Assembly (NCBI GenBank): GCA_001898645.1
Contig: MKUQ01000014.1
Location: 1-64,000, forward strand
Source: Burkholderiales bacterium 70-64
GTDB lineage: Bacteria; Pseudomonadota; Gammaproteobacteria; Burkholderiales; Burkholderiaceae_E
Direction of reading: 5' to 3'
DNA: 64,000 bases
Position 1 is the first letter of the stretch; each line of letters opens with the position of its first letter. Position numbers and translations under genes: made by a program. The notes beneath the pieces were generated by a model. That model was not told the origin of the DNA. It saw only the letters and a list, made by a program, of their open reading frames with translations, and did no database searches. Shown here piece by piece: positions 39,314 through 48,563 of the stretch.

Positions 39314-41799
39314 GTGGATTCGTCCTTCGCCGATGCCGAGGCACGCCAATCCGCCATGCGAATCAGCGCTTCCAGGTACGCCAGGCGAAACGGTCCGTGC
39401 TCGGCGAGTAGCGTGCGCATTCGCGCCGACCAGCTTGGGCGGCCTTGCTCGTCCTCGCCCATCTCCATCGGTCCGAGATCGAGCTCTACGGCGTTCGAAA
39501 GCTCGTCGCCGCAGCGCAGCTCGGGTAGGCGATCGCCGTCTTGCACGCCGCGTGCGATGCGCAACGTCGGCTTGTCCGCACGCTCCTGCGACAATGCTCG
39601 TAGACCCATGCGAATCTTGCCGTGATGCGCGGCGATCAGGAAAGCGATGAGATCCGCGTTCGGCTCGCCGTGGTGCTGCTGCAGGAACGCGAGCGCCGAG
39701 GCGAGTTCGTGGCGGAAGTATCGGCGCAGTCCGGTCGCTTCGGCCCGCTGCCGACGCTCCTTCGAAGCCTGGATCTCGGCAGACTTCGCCAGCAGCGGGG
39801 CGGGGGGCGAGCCGCCGAGCAGGATCTGGAACGGCGGGAATGCCTTGCCGAGATCGTGCCATGCACCAGCGCGGCACAGGGCTTCGACCTGGGCGGGCGG
39901 CAGGCCGAGCGCCTGCGCGATCTCGCGAGCGCATTTCGCTACGTCGTCGAGATGCCGCTCGAGCAGCAGCGCGGCCGCAGAACCGAAGGACTGGGGGTCG
40001 TCGTCGGTGGTCGCGCCGACATCGGTGTCGTTGCCGGCCGCCGCCGCGGTGGTTGGGCTTTCTGCGATCGGCTTGACCGGTGCGGTTGCAGATGCGCCGA
40101 CGAAGCCGAGTTCCAGGTCGTAGCCGCCCATCCGTACATCGAGGAGCACGGTCAAACCTGGGCGCAAGCGCCGGTGGGATGATTTGTCGAGGCGTACCCA
40201 GGGGTCGCCGTCGTGTGCCAGCGGATCCTCGACGTAGGCGGGTGCGTTCCCCTCCTTGGGAAGTAGCCAAGCCCGAAGGTCGTCGTTCAGGGGTGCGGAG
40301 CAAAGCTCGTCCCTCAGGGGACGCTTCGCCGAAACCCGTTCGGCGTTGCCGACCGTTCGCCAGAAGAGGCTGACCGACAGGTCGTTGCTGTCGCGGATAT
40401 ACGGCGAGACGTCGAGATCGTATCCGGAGAGATCGGCGTCGGTGTCGAACAGTTCCTCGAAATCCTTCGGCCGAATCACCTGTGCGGGTCTTCGCGGACG
40501 AGAAGGCGGCGGCAGCTTGCGTGGGCTGACCTCGTCGAGCGTGGCGAGGATGTCGCGTGCCGCTTTCAGGTCTTCGACTTCGTACGGCCGGGCCGATGCC
40601 CGGTCGGCTTCCGTCTCGATGTCGATCCAGCGAACCTCGGCGCCGCCCGTGTCGTTCAGCTCGCCGGCGCGGTTGCAGCGGCCAAAGCGCTGCACCATCG
40701 ACGACCATGGCGCCAGCTCCGTGAACAGGACCGCGGACGTCATGTCCACCCCTGCCTCGATCGCTTGCGTGGCGACCACCACGCGGTCGTCCCCGGCGCC
40801 GGCGCGCAAGTGCTCCTCCAGCGCTCGGCGCTCGGGCGGACGATAGCGGGAGTGGATCAGCAGGCGCGCGGTGGACGCTTCGAGCACGTCGGCGAGTGCC
40901 GCGTACAGCGCCACGGCACGGCGCACCGTGTTCACGATGACGAGGGTGGTGGTTTCCTTGCGATGCAGCGAAGCCACCTCCCGGGCAAGAGCGATGGCGT
41001 GCGCCTGCGGCTTCTTCAGGCTGTCGGCCGTGACCGTCGTCTCGGCGCGCTTCACCCGCTTGACGGCGTCGAGCCGGGCCCTCAGGGACGGCGACTCGGG
41101 CGGATTACCGTCATCCCAGCGCAGGACGACCGGTTCGGGGATCTCACTACGGAACTCGACGGTGTCGAGCCACCGCGGATCGAGAGTGGCCGAGACCCAC
41201 AGGCTTCGCGCCGCTCGCTCATGCCGCCATCCCGTACGTCGGCGAAACGCTTCCAACTGCGCCGACGTGGCGAGCCCAGCGCCCATCAGCTGCACCTCGT
41301 CGTAGACCCACAAAGCGTCGTTGTGGAGCAGCCCGTAATCGATCGGCCAGCCGAACCGGCTCATGCCGTAGCCGCGCATCAGCGCGCGCGAAAGCAGCAT
41401 GTCCTGCGTGCCGACGAGGATTGCCGGATTTTCCGGGCGCAGCCTCCAGTCTTCATCGACCGCGCCGCCCATCAGTAGATGGACGCTCGGCTTGGGGCAG
41501 CCGCTTCTCTCGAACAGATCGTCGAGATTGTCGATCCAGGCTTGTGCTTCTCGAGCGATCTGCTCGGCGAGCACCCGCATCGGCAGGCACCAGACGAGGC
41601 GTCGCGGAGTAGCAGGGGCGTTGGCCAGTAGCTGCCAGATCCAACTCAGCACGATAGCCGCGGTCTTCCCCAGGCCAGTCGGTGCGACAAGGATGTCGAC
41701 ATCGGCGTTTTCGGCGATCGCGCGCTGGAACGGATACGGCTGCACATCTTCTCGTCGGTACGCGCACCGATAGATCGTTTCCAGGTTGGGATGGTTCAT
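39310..41799 (-). CDS. cas3: Cas3 helicase with C-terminal HD nuclease domain (type I-G)
   Basis: This 829-residue protein degrades target DNA recruited by the I-G complex. A superfamily 2 helicase comes first: Walker A APTGLGKT (39-46), VYDEVQLMG for the DExx box, and QRFGRCNRAG for motif VI. The HD nuclease is at the C-terminus (WHDLGKAFPPFQ, then AAHHGKIR), the reverse of the usual I-E order and normal for I-G. It is the first gene of the interference operon. The promoter must lie in 41800-42265, shared with divergent vapBC. Confidence 0.93.
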
Positions 41800-42265
41800 C
41801 CGTCTTCTTTGGTCGAGTTGAACGAGGGTGTCGATCGGCTTCGGCTCCAGCTCTGGCTGTCGAGCAGCGTAAGCTGCGTCAGGGGTTCGGTCAAATCTCT
41901 ACACAACACACTAACCCGCGTAAAATTCTGCTTTGTGACAGGCATTTCTGAGATTCTGACAATGCCAACAGAAGCAGTGATGACGACGTTGAGAGCCGGG
42001 GGTCGGCAACTACATCCATGGGCCTTCACCGAGCGGGTTCGTGTCATCCATTGTGTCGAACCACGGGCTCAGAGGAAGAGCCCGGGATCCATCGTCCAGG
42101 ATGTCGTATGGGTGTGCTCCGGCGCACACGGGCTTTCCGTCACCACTTGTCGAGAGGCGGCTGGCCATCGCGGCGGCGTGCGCCTCGATATTACGAACAC
42201 GGCTTTTAGCCGGTTGACCGGCCGCCTCCGCTATCATACGATTTATGAATCGATGAGGATTCCGT
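41800..42265. promoter_or_regulatory. Divergent control region between cas3 and the vapB-like gene
   Basis: No gene is seen in this 466-base gap. A plus-strand promoter for the toxin-antitoxin pair is clear: -35 TTGACC at 42214-42219, 17 bases, then -10 TACGAT at 42237-42242. An AT-richer patch around 41900-41960 probably carries the cas3 promoter on the minus strand, but I could not fix its elements. A small hairpin (GGGCTC/GAGCCC) lies at 42065-42083. I looked for CRISPR-repeat-like sequence, as in CreTA guards, and found nothing convincing. Confidence 0.5.
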
Positions 42266-42472
42266 ATGACGACGGTGACTGTGTCCGAGAAGTTCCAGGT
42301 CGTGATCCCGAAAAGTGTCCGGGAATCCCTGGCGATCCGGCCCGGGCAGAAGCTCGAGGTCATCGTTCACGACGGACGTGCCGAATTCGTGCCGGTGAGA
42401 GAAATGAAGGCGATGCGCGGTTTCCTGCGCGGCATCGACACTCGTGTCCCGCGCGAGAAGGATCGCGTTTGA
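42266..42472 (+). CDS. AbrB/MazE-fold antitoxin (VapB-like)
   Basis: This 68-residue protein begins MTTVTVSEKFQVVIPKSVRESLAIRPGQKLEVIVHDGRAEFVPV, a SpoVT/AbrB swapped-hairpin DNA-binding domain. The C-terminal tail (MRGFLRGIDTRVPREKDRV) would wrap the toxin. It neutralises the PIN toxin encoded next and should autorepress the operon. GAGGAT six bases before the ATG is a good ribosome binding site. The stop overlaps the toxin start. Confidence 0.92.
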   Translation: MTTVTVSEKFQVVIPKSVRESLAIRPGQKLEVIVHDGRAEFVPVREMKAMRGFLRGIDTRVPREKDRV

Positions 42473-42852
42473 ACGTCGTCGATTCGTCGGGCTGGCTCGA
42501 GTTCTTCGCCGACGGGCCGAACGCTGCGTTCTTCGCGGCTTCGATCATCGATACCGACCGGCTGGTCGTGCCGACGATCAGTCTGCTCGAGGTGTTCAAG
42601 CGGGTGTTTGCGCAACGCGGCGAGAATGCAGCGCTTCAGGTGGCCGCACAGATGCGGCAGGGGCGCGTCGTCGACCTCGATGCCGATCTCGCGATGCAGG
42701 CAGCCAGCCTCGGGCTGTTGCACAAGCTGCCGCTCGCTGATTCGGTCATGCTCGCGACCGCACAGGCGCACAGCGCGACGCTGTGGACGCAGGACGCGGA
42801 TTTCGATGGCATCGACGGCGTGCGCTATATCCGCCATGCATCCGTTAGGTAG
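42469..42852 (+). CDS. PIN-domain ribonuclease toxin (VapC-like)
   Basis: This 127-residue toxin begins NVVDSSGWLEFFADGP, with the first PIN acidic residue Asp. It contains TISLLEVFKRVF (second acidic), LADSVMLATAQ (third) and LWTQDADFDGIDGV (fourth). VapC toxins cut tRNA or rRNA. The predicted start is TTG at 42469, overlapping the antitoxin stop as TTGA, which implies tight translational coupling. The long ORF on the track (from 41791) is an artefact of the same frame upstream. Confidence 0.92.
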   Translation: MNVVDSSGWLEFFADGPNAAFFAASIIDTDRLVVPTISLLEVFKRVFAQRGENAALQVAAQMRQGRVVDLDADLAMQAASLGLLHKLPLADSVMLATAQAHSATLWTQDADFDGIDGVRYIRHASVR

Positions 42853-42884
42853 CCTAGCTCAGCGGCTGCCCCCACTCGCCCCAC

Positions 42885-43592
42885 TCAAACGCGACGCAGC
42901 ACCCGCACGTGCATCGGGCGCGTGAAGCGCGCCCCTTCCGGGCCGCAGTGGGGCTCGAACGCCGCGCGCACCGTCGCGAGCATCGCGTCGTCGATCCGAT
43001 GATCGGCGAAGGTCGGCCGCATCATGCGCTGCTCGAACTCGGCGAAGTCGCGAAACCGCGAGGGCATCTCGAAGCGCTGCTCGGCCTCCTGCTCCCAGGC
43101 GCCCGTGAGCAGCGCCTCGTCCAGCGCAGCCTGCGCGGCTGCACGCACCGTGCGCTCGTCGTTGAAGAGGCGCACCACGTCGTTGAGCGCCCCCGCGTAG
43201 ACCGGCTCCGACACGTAGAGGTGCCCGCCCGGGCGCAGCACCCGTGCGGTCTCCGCGAGCGCCTGCTCCATCAGCGGCAGCGGGATGTGGTGCAGCGACT
43301 TCAGCATGAGCGCGAGATCGAAGCTCGCGTCCGGAAACGGGATCGCCTGTGCGCCGGCGGCCACGAAGCTCAGGCCGGCCTGCGGCGCTGCCAGGTTCTT
43401 CGCATGCTGGCGCTCGTCGACCTCCAGGCCGGTGACCCGGCTGTCCGGGTACTTCCCCAGCAATGCGCGCGCCAGGCCGGCGGCGCCGCAGCCGAGCTCG
43501 ATGATCCGCTGGCCGGCGAGCGGCACCAGGGCGGCCAGCACCGTGAGCTCGTCGTCGATGAGGGGGGTGGTGTCAGCGGTCGTGGCAGCCAT
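42885..43592 (-). CDS. SAM-dependent methyltransferase (class I)
   Basis: This 235-residue protein has the SAM loop RIIELGCGAAGLARALL and the following acidic residue in VTGLEVDERQ. FDLALMLKSLHHIP and ARVLRPGGHLYVSEP are the motifs of methyltransferase 11/25 type enzymes. ATG 43592 is chosen; an upstream in-frame start near 43641 (MAPVGRLL) is possible, and neither has a strong ribosome binding site. It lies 77 bases after the siderophore-type receptor gene and is probably co-transcribed, so it may modify the siderophore or be an unrelated passenger. Confidence 0.78.
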   Translation of the reverse strand: MAATTADTTPLIDDELTVLAALVPLAGQRIIELGCGAAGLARALLGKYPDSRVTGLEVDERQHAKNLAAPQAGLSFVAAGAQAIPFPDASFDLALMLKSLHHIPLPLMEQALAETARVLRPGGHLYVSEPVYAGALNDVVRLFNDERTVRAAAQAALDEALLTGAWEQEAEQRFEMPSRFRDFAEFEQRMMRPTFADHRIDDAMLATVRAAFEPHCGPEGARFTRPMHVRVLRRV

Positions 43593-43669
43593 GGGTCTCG
43601 CACCGAAACGGGCGGCGAGCAGCCGCCCGACCGGTGCCATTGTCCCGCATCCGTGCCTTTGCCGCCGGA

Positions 43670-45778
43670 TCAGAAGCTCGCCTCCAGCGCCACCCAGAGG
43701 CGCCGGCCTTCGTCGACCATCCAGTTGCCGGCCAGGCCGGTGGTGCGGGTGCGGTCGTCGACCGGCACTTTCTCGTCGGCGACGTTCAACAGCGCGAATT
43801 TCAGCGCCAGGTTGCGGCGGAGCTGGTAGCTGCCCCCGATGTCGAAGGTGGTCGAGGCCTCGCGCTCGCGCACGTTCATGGCGCCGTTGCGGAACGCCGC
43901 CCAGTACTGCTTGCCCAGGTAGTTCATGCGGGCGTAGAGCGCGAGCTTGTCCGCGGCCGCCCAGTCGAGCTGCGCGTTGAGCACGTGCTCGGGCGTCTTG
44001 TCGAGCGGACGTCCGTCGAGCGAGCTGCCGTCGAAGGCCGGCTCGCCGCCGCCCTTGCGTTTGGAGTCGGTGTAGGTGTAGTTGCCCGACAGCCGCCATG
44101 CGCGCGCCAGCGGCCATGCGGCAGCCAGCTCGATGCCGCGCAGCGTCACCTTGTCGATGTTGTCGTACACGTAGATGTTGCGCGAGGGCACCCGCGGATC
44201 GGCTACGCCGGTGTCGTAGCTGGCCACCTTGTTCTTGAAGTCGCTGTTGAAGAGGGTGGCGCTCAGGCTCGCGCCGTTCGGGGCGTCGTAGCGGATGCCG
44301 ACCTCTTCGTTGACGCTGGTCTCCGGCTCCAGGTTCGGGTTGCCGCACAGCGTGCCGGGCGGCGAGACGTTGCCGGTCTGCCCGCCGGTGGTCATGCAGT
44401 AGCCCGCGGTGCTCTGGCGTATGGTCGGCGCCTTGAAGCCCTTGGCGGCGCCGCCGCGCAGCGTGAGCGTGTCGCTGAGCTTGTAGACCGCATAGAGGCG
44501 CGGCGTCCAGTGCGAGCCGTAGTTCTCGTGGTCGTCCAGGCGCAGGCCGCCGGTCAGCGTGAGGCGCTCGGTGACGAAGAGGTCGTCCTCGGCGAACAGC
44601 GCCCACGATTTCACGGTGACCGCATCGACGTTGGCCGGATAGCCGGCGATCGAATCCTGGCTGCTGATGCCTTCGACCTTGGCGTGGCTGTATTGCCCGC
44701 CGAGCTTGAGCAGGTGACGGGCGAAGGGCAGCGAAACCTGGCCGTCGAGGACGGTATCGGTCAGCTCGGGGACCACCGGGCTGCGCACCCCGTTGGTCCA
44801 GTTGGTCTGCTTGCCGATTTCCTGGTACAGGGCCAGCGTGGAGGTGCCGAAGGACCACCTGCCTTCGTGCGTGAGCGCCCAGTGCCGGCGCTCGTGCTCC
44901 GTTTCCAGCGCTGCGGCGTTCGCGGCCAGCGAGCGTCCCGGCCGCCGTTCCTGTGAGAACTCGCTGTGGCCGGCCTCGACGGTGAAGGCGTGCTCGCGCG
45001 ACGGCGTCAGCGACAGCTTGGCGGTGAGGTTGCGATCGGTCGAGCCGAAGGTGCCGCTGGTGAGCGAGCCGGGGTAGTAGATGCGGTCCTCGTCGCGGTC
45101 GGTGAGCTTGCCGTAGACCTGCAGCCCTACCGTGTCGGTCTTGATCGGCCCGCCGAGCCAGAAGCCGGCATGGCGCGCGTCGCCTTCGTCCGAATCCTGC
45201 GGCACCACGGTGCCCACGGTGAACGAGCCGCCCCAGGTCTTGGGGACCTTGCGCGTGATGATGTTGATTACGCCGCCGATGGCATCCGAGCCGTAGAGCG
45301 AGGACATCGGCCCGCGTACCACCTCGATGCGTTCGATGGCCTCGAGCGGCGGGACCAGGTTCGACTGCACGCCGCCGGTGCCGCGGTTCATCGTCTCGCG
45401 CGTGCTCTGGCGCTTGCCGTCCACGAGGATCAGCGTGTATTCGCCGGGCAGTCCCCGGATGGAGATGTCCTTCTCGTTGGGGCCGCCGCCCACGATGCTC
45501 ACGCCCTCGAGGGTGCGCACCGCGTCCTGCAGGTTCATGAAGGGCTCGCGCTCGAGCTGTTCGCGCGTGATGACCGAGATGCTGGCCGGCGCTTCCCGGA
45601 TCTTCTGCTCGCGGGCGCTGGCGGTCACGACGACGGCCTCGAGCGTGGGCGTGGCGTCCTGCTGCGCCGCGGCCGGCGAGGCGGCGAGACAGGCAAGCGC
45701 ATATCCGATGAGCGACAAGGGGCGCCGTGGACTCCGGCGCCGGCGGCCCGGGGCCGCCCGGTTCGAGCGAGTGAGCAT
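43670..45778 (-). CDS. TonB-dependent siderophore receptor, catecholate type
   Basis: This 702-residue receptor has a signal peptide (LIGYALACLAASPAAAQQ) and a TonB-box-like LEAVVVTASAR. The plug has VSIVGGGPNEKDISIRGLPGEYTLILVDGKRQ and IERIEVVRGPMSSLYGSDAIGGVINIIT, and the barrel ends LWVALEASF. The VRGPMSSLYGSDAIGGVINII pattern is typical of FepA/PfeA/CirA-like receptors. It differs in style from the four receptors at 12283-23285. Neighbouring esterase, ABC transporter and AraC regulator genes indicate ferric-siderophore uptake. Confidence 0.9.
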   Translation of the reverse strand: MLTRSNRAAPGRRRRSPRRPLSLIGYALACLAASPAAAQQDATPTLEAVVVTASAREQKIREAPASISVITREQLEREPFMNLQDAVRTLEGVSIVGGGPNEKDISIRGLPGEYTLILVDGKRQSTRETMNRGTGGVQSNLVPPLEAIERIEVVRGPMSSLYGSDAIGGVINIITRKVPKTWGGSFTVGTVVPQDSDEGDARHAGFWLGGPIKTDTVGLQVYGKLTDRDEDRIYYPGSLTSGTFGSTDRNLTAKLSLTPSREHAFTVEAGHSEFSQERRPGRSLAANAAALETEHERRHWALTHEGRWSFGTSTLALYQEIGKQTNWTNGVRSPVVPELTDTVLDGQVSLPFARHLLKLGGQYSHAKVEGISSQDSIAGYPANVDAVTVKSWALFAEDDLFVTERLTLTGGLRLDDHENYGSHWTPRLYAVYKLSDTLTLRGGAAKGFKAPTIRQSTAGYCMTTGGQTGNVSPPGTLCGNPNLEPETSVNEEVGIRYDAPNGASLSATLFNSDFKNKVASYDTGVADPRVPSRNIYVYDNIDKVTLRGIELAAAWPLARAWRLSGNYTYTDSKRKGGGEPAFDGSSLDGRPLDKTPEHVLNAQLDWAAADKLALYARMNYLGKQYWAAFRNGAMNVREREASTTFDIGGSYQLRRNLALKFALLNVADEKVPVDDRTRTTGLAGNWMVDEGRRLWVALEASF

Positions 45779-45786
45779 GGGTTCTT

Positions 45787-45808
45787 ACCGTTAATGATTC
45801 GTATTCGA
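45787..45808 (-). promoter_or_regulatory. Possible weak Fur-like site upstream of the receptor
   Basis: Minus-strand AATACGAATCATTAAC resembles the 5'-AATxxGAATCATTATC form of Fur boxes but matches only part of the consensus. It sits about 10-30 bases upstream of the receptor start, inside the 292-base gap to the AraC-type gene, where nothing else is evident. Confidence 0.3.
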
Positions 45809-46070
45809 GGGCGGGTCGATTGCAGCACTTCGCTCGTGGACAATGGTTTGCGGCGGCGACGAAGACGTTTGCCGGAGCGACGATGCGACGTGTGATCGCA
45901 TGCGGAGGCTCTGTACGTCCCGGCCGGCAGGGACGTGGCACGCGATCGCGCGCCGCGGGGCGCCTGACGGGCCGGGGCACCTCGGGCCGGCGCCCGCATC
46001 CGTGCGTGGGGGGGCCGGCCTGGTTTCCGGTGCCGGCACCGGTTCGGATTCGCGAGCGGGACTTGCCTGC

Positions 46071-47126
46071 TCAGACTCGTGCGCGGGCTACTTTCGGCGA
46101 GAGGCCGAACCGGCGCTTGTAGGCCGTCGCGAAGTTGGCGGGGCTGGTGTAGCCGGCCAGCCGTGCGGCTTCCGCGACGCTGAGTCCGCGGCTTTCGAGC
46201 GCGGCCCGCGCGCGCTGCAGCCGGCTTTCGCGCAGGTATTCGAAGATGGTGGTGCCGAAGGCGGCGCGGAACTGGCGCTGCAGCGAGTTGGCGTTCACGC
46301 CGGCGCGGCGCGCCAGTTCGCCGAGCGTAAGGCCGTCGCAGGCGTCGCCGTCGAGGAAATCGCGCAGGTCGCGGGCGCGGCGATATTCGCGCGGACTCAG
46401 TGCGGGCCGGCCCGGGCCGGGGCGGTCGAAGCTCCCCAGTGCCTCGCTCACCAGCTCGATGGCGCGGCTCTCGAGGAACAGGTGCTGCAGCAGCGGCGGC
46501 ATCGCCGGCGCGCGCACGATCTGCTCGGCGATCGCGATCGTGCGCGGCGAGGGCTGCCAATGCTCGATTGCGAGGTGGCGCGACATGAACGCCCGCAGCG
46601 CGGCCGAGCCCTCGCCTTCGCCGGAGGGCCCGCACGAAGCCAGCCATCCGGCACTCACCGTGACGACCACCTTGCGTTCGTAGGCGCCCTGCCGCCAGCG
46701 GCGCTCGAAGACCTCGGGGCGCGTGAGCCCGATCAGGGCGCCCACCGGTTGGGGCGTGTCCCCGGGCGCCGCGCGCGCCGACAGGCTCACGCGTCGCGAG
46801 CCGAACGATACGTCGACGCATCCGTCGAGCAGCAGCAGCACGCGCAGCCCTGGCTCCGCCGTCGCGCGCGTGCGCATGTCGTGCAGGTCGTTGACGTCGG
46901 CGCAGTGCATCCCCAGGCCGGGCCGCAGCGCCTGCGCGGTGAGGCGCCCGGCCAGCACCGGCTGCCCGGGCGCGATGTCGGTGGCGAGGAAATGGTGATC
47001 GGCACCCGCCAGCCGGGCCACGTCGTCGCCGGTAACGGTAGCGCCGGCGACGATGGCGCCGGGAAACCTGCCCGGCGCGCGCATGCGCGGGCGGCCGGCG
47101 CGGACCCGGGCAGTCTCGTGGAACAT
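46071..47126 (-). CDS. AraC-family regulator, PchR-like (siderophore-responsive)
   Basis: This 351-residue protein has a variable N-terminal sensing part and a C-terminal double helix-turn-helix: LTLGELARRAGVNANSLQRQFRAAFGTTIFEYLRESRLQRARAALESRGLSVAEAARLAGYTSPANFATAYKRRFGLSPK. This ending is typical of PchR/AlcR activators that respond to ferric siderophores. ATG 47126 is preferred, with GGGAAAACG just before it; ATG 47141 is an alternative. It is divergent from the esterase-transport genes and convergent in role with the receptor, so it probably activates both. Confidence 0.85.
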   Translation of the reverse strand: MFHETARVRAGRPRMRAPGRFPGAIVAGATVTGDDVARLAGADHHFLATDIAPGQPVLAGRLTAQALRPGLGMHCADVNDLHDMRTRATAEPGLRVLLLLDGCVDVSFGSRRVSLSARAAPGDTPQPVGALIGLTRPEVFERRWRQGAYERKVVVTVSAGWLASCGPSGEGEGSAALRAFMSRHLAIEHWQPSPRTIAIAEQIVRAPAMPPLLQHLFLESRAIELVSEALGSFDRPGPGRPALSPREYRRARDLRDFLDGDACDGLTLGELARRAGVNANSLQRQFRAAFGTTIFEYLRESRLQRARAALESRGLSVAEAARLAGYTSPANFATAYKRRFGLSPKVARARV

Positions 47127-47232
47127 CGTTTTCCCAAACATATTCGTCGGCGCCGCAAATACGTATGTCCGATGTGGACGGGATGCTAGCGGGCTATCCA
47201 TACAAATGCAAGTAATTCTCATTAGCATCGTG
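47125..47232. repeat. Imperfect direct repeat, copy A (with Fur-like box)
   Basis: About 108 bases starting at ATCGTTTTCCCAAACATATT recur in altered form at 47502-47610. Shared runs include GGCGCCGCAAA, GGGATGCT and AATTCT. Copy A includes the start of the AraC gene and the good Fur-like box. The copies are 270 bases apart, flanking a MarR-like fragment. Confidence 0.7.
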
Positions 47233-47502
47233 AGGCTGTCGAGCAGGGGCGCGGCGCTGTACCGCAAGATCTTTCCGCGTGTCGTGCATATCCACCGCGA
47301 AGTGCTTTCGGCGCTCGATGAACACGAGCAGCAAATGCTCGCGTCCTGCCTCCTCAAGATGCAGGTGCGCGCGCTGGAGGTCAGGCGGGACGGGCTGGTC
47401 GACGCGTACGCCGACCGACGCAAGGGCGGCAGCCGCAGGGCCTGGCCGTGCGATGCGGCATGGCTCAACCAGGCCGAGGCGGGTGTGATGCCGATCATCT
47501 GA
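47206..47502 (+). pseudogene. MarR-family regulator fragment (C-terminal part only)
   Basis: The ORF reads VRLSSRGAALYRKIFPRVVHIHREVLSALDEHEQQMLASCLLKMQVRAL over its first half. This resembles the end of the wing and the C-terminal dimerisation helices of MarR proteins (LTPxGRxLYxxIxPxxxxIExEVLxAL). The helix-turn-helix half is missing and the first codons arise from the Fur-like box sequence, so this is most likely a remnant rather than a functional gene. The tail after about residue 60 is unlike MarR. Confidence 0.45.
47208..47226. promoter_or_regulatory. Fur-like iron box
   Basis: On the minus strand GCTAATGAGAATTACTTGC closely follows the GATAATGATAATCATTATC consensus. It lies between the divergent AraC regulator (start 47126) and the plus-strand esterase/transport genes, a natural place for iron control of both. 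Confidence 0.65.
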
Positions 47503-47610
47503 TCGCTTTCTCAAATGAATTCGTTGGCGCCGCAAACGTGTGCGCCGCGTGCGCATGGGATGCTGGTGGGCTGCCCGGATGGGCGCAAGCAATTCTGGTC
47601 AGCATCAGTG
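47502..47610. repeat. Imperfect direct repeat, copy B
   Basis: This is the diverged second copy of 47125-47232. The Fur-like part has decayed to GCAAGCAATTCTGGTCAGC. It overlaps the first 32 codons of the ORF-track esterase start (47515), which argues that those codons are not translated and that the gene starts at its end. Confidence 0.7.
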
Positions 47611-48552
47611 CCCCGACCTGTTCCCGAGTGCCGCATCGCCCGGCGGGTCACCGCCGCGGCCGTTGCCGCGGCCATCGCCGCGACCGTGTCGGCGTGCACC
47701 ACGCTGCCGCGCGACGCGGCGACCGCCACGCTGGCCGGCGCGCCGGTCGTGACGCTGCCGGACACCCGCCGGCTTGACCTTCGTTCGAGTGCCGACGGGC
47801 GCGTCTACCGGGTGTTCGTGGCGCTGCCCGAGGGCCCGCCGCCGCCCGGCGGCTATCCGGTGCTCTACGTGCTCGACGGCAATGCGCTGTTTCCTGTCGC
47901 GGCCCTGATGGCGCGCGCCCAGGCACGGCGCAGCGCGAGCACCGGCATCCGGCCGGGGATCGTGGTCGGCATCGGCTACCCGACCGACGAGCCGTACGAC
48001 GAGCAGGCGCGCGCGTTCGACTACACGCCGCCGGCGCCGGGACTGTCGCCGGAGTTCGGCGGCGGTGACGCCTTCCTCGATTTCATCGAGCGCGACCTGC
48101 AGCCATTCATCGCGCGCGAATTCCCCGTCGACGCGCGCCGCCGCACGCTGTTCGGCCACTCCTTCGGCGGGCTGCTGGCGCTGCACGCGCTGTTCACCCG
48201 TCCGGGCCTGTTCGCGGACTACGTCGCGGCCAGCCCGTCGATCTGGTGGAACGATGGCTTCATCCTGAAGGAGCGCGAGGCTTTCGCGGCCCGCTCGACG
48301 CCGCGGGCGCGGGTGCTGGTCACGGTCGGCTCGCGCGAACAGGCGCCGCCGACCGGTGCGTCCGCCGAACGCGCGGCGCTGCTGCGCCAGCGCGGCCAGG
48401 TGGACGCGGCCCGCAGCCTCGGGCTCGACCTCGAGCGCCTGCGGCCGGCCGGGCTGCAGGCGGGGTTCCGCGAATTCGAAGGCGAGAACCACGGCAGCGC
48501 CGCGCTGCCGGCGCTGCAGCGCGCGATCGAGTACGCGCTGGGGCAACCCTAG
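47608..48552 (+). CDS. Siderophore esterase-like alpha/beta hydrolase, predicted lipoprotein
   Basis: This roughly 314-residue hydrolase is of the Fes/IroE/BesA type. The nucleophile is in GHSFGG, preceded by PVLYVLDGNALFPVA and GIVVGIGYPTDEPYD, and ENHGSA supplies the catalytic histidine. These enzymes open catecholate or trilactone ferric siderophores to release iron. The N-terminus has VTAAAVAAAIAATVSAC, a lipoprotein signal with the lipobox cysteine, placing it in the periplasm. GTG 47608 is preferred over the track start 47515, since the upstream codons lie in the duplicated control segment. It is 11 bases from the binding-protein gene. Confidence 0.84.
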   Translation: MPRPVPECRIARRVTAAAVAAAIAATVSACTTLPRDAATATLAGAPVVTLPDTRRLDLRSSADGRVYRVFVALPEGPPPPGGYPVLYVLDGNALFPVAALMARAQARRSASTGIRPGIVVGIGYPTDEPYDEQARAFDYTPPAPGLSPEFGGGDAFLDFIERDLQPFIAREFPVDARRRTLFGHSFGGLLALHALFTRPGLFADYVAASPSIWWNDGFILKEREAFAARSTPRARVLVTVGSREQAPPTGASAERAALLRQRGQVDAARSLGLDLERLRPAGLQAGFREFEGENHGSAALPALQRAIEYALGQP

Positions 48553-48563
48553 CAAGCAGATTC

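Noticed and set aside
42065-42083. Hairpin GGGCTC/GAGCCC as a CreA-like RNA element
   Set aside because: It is short, with no repeat similarity or promoter arrangement to support a small RNA.
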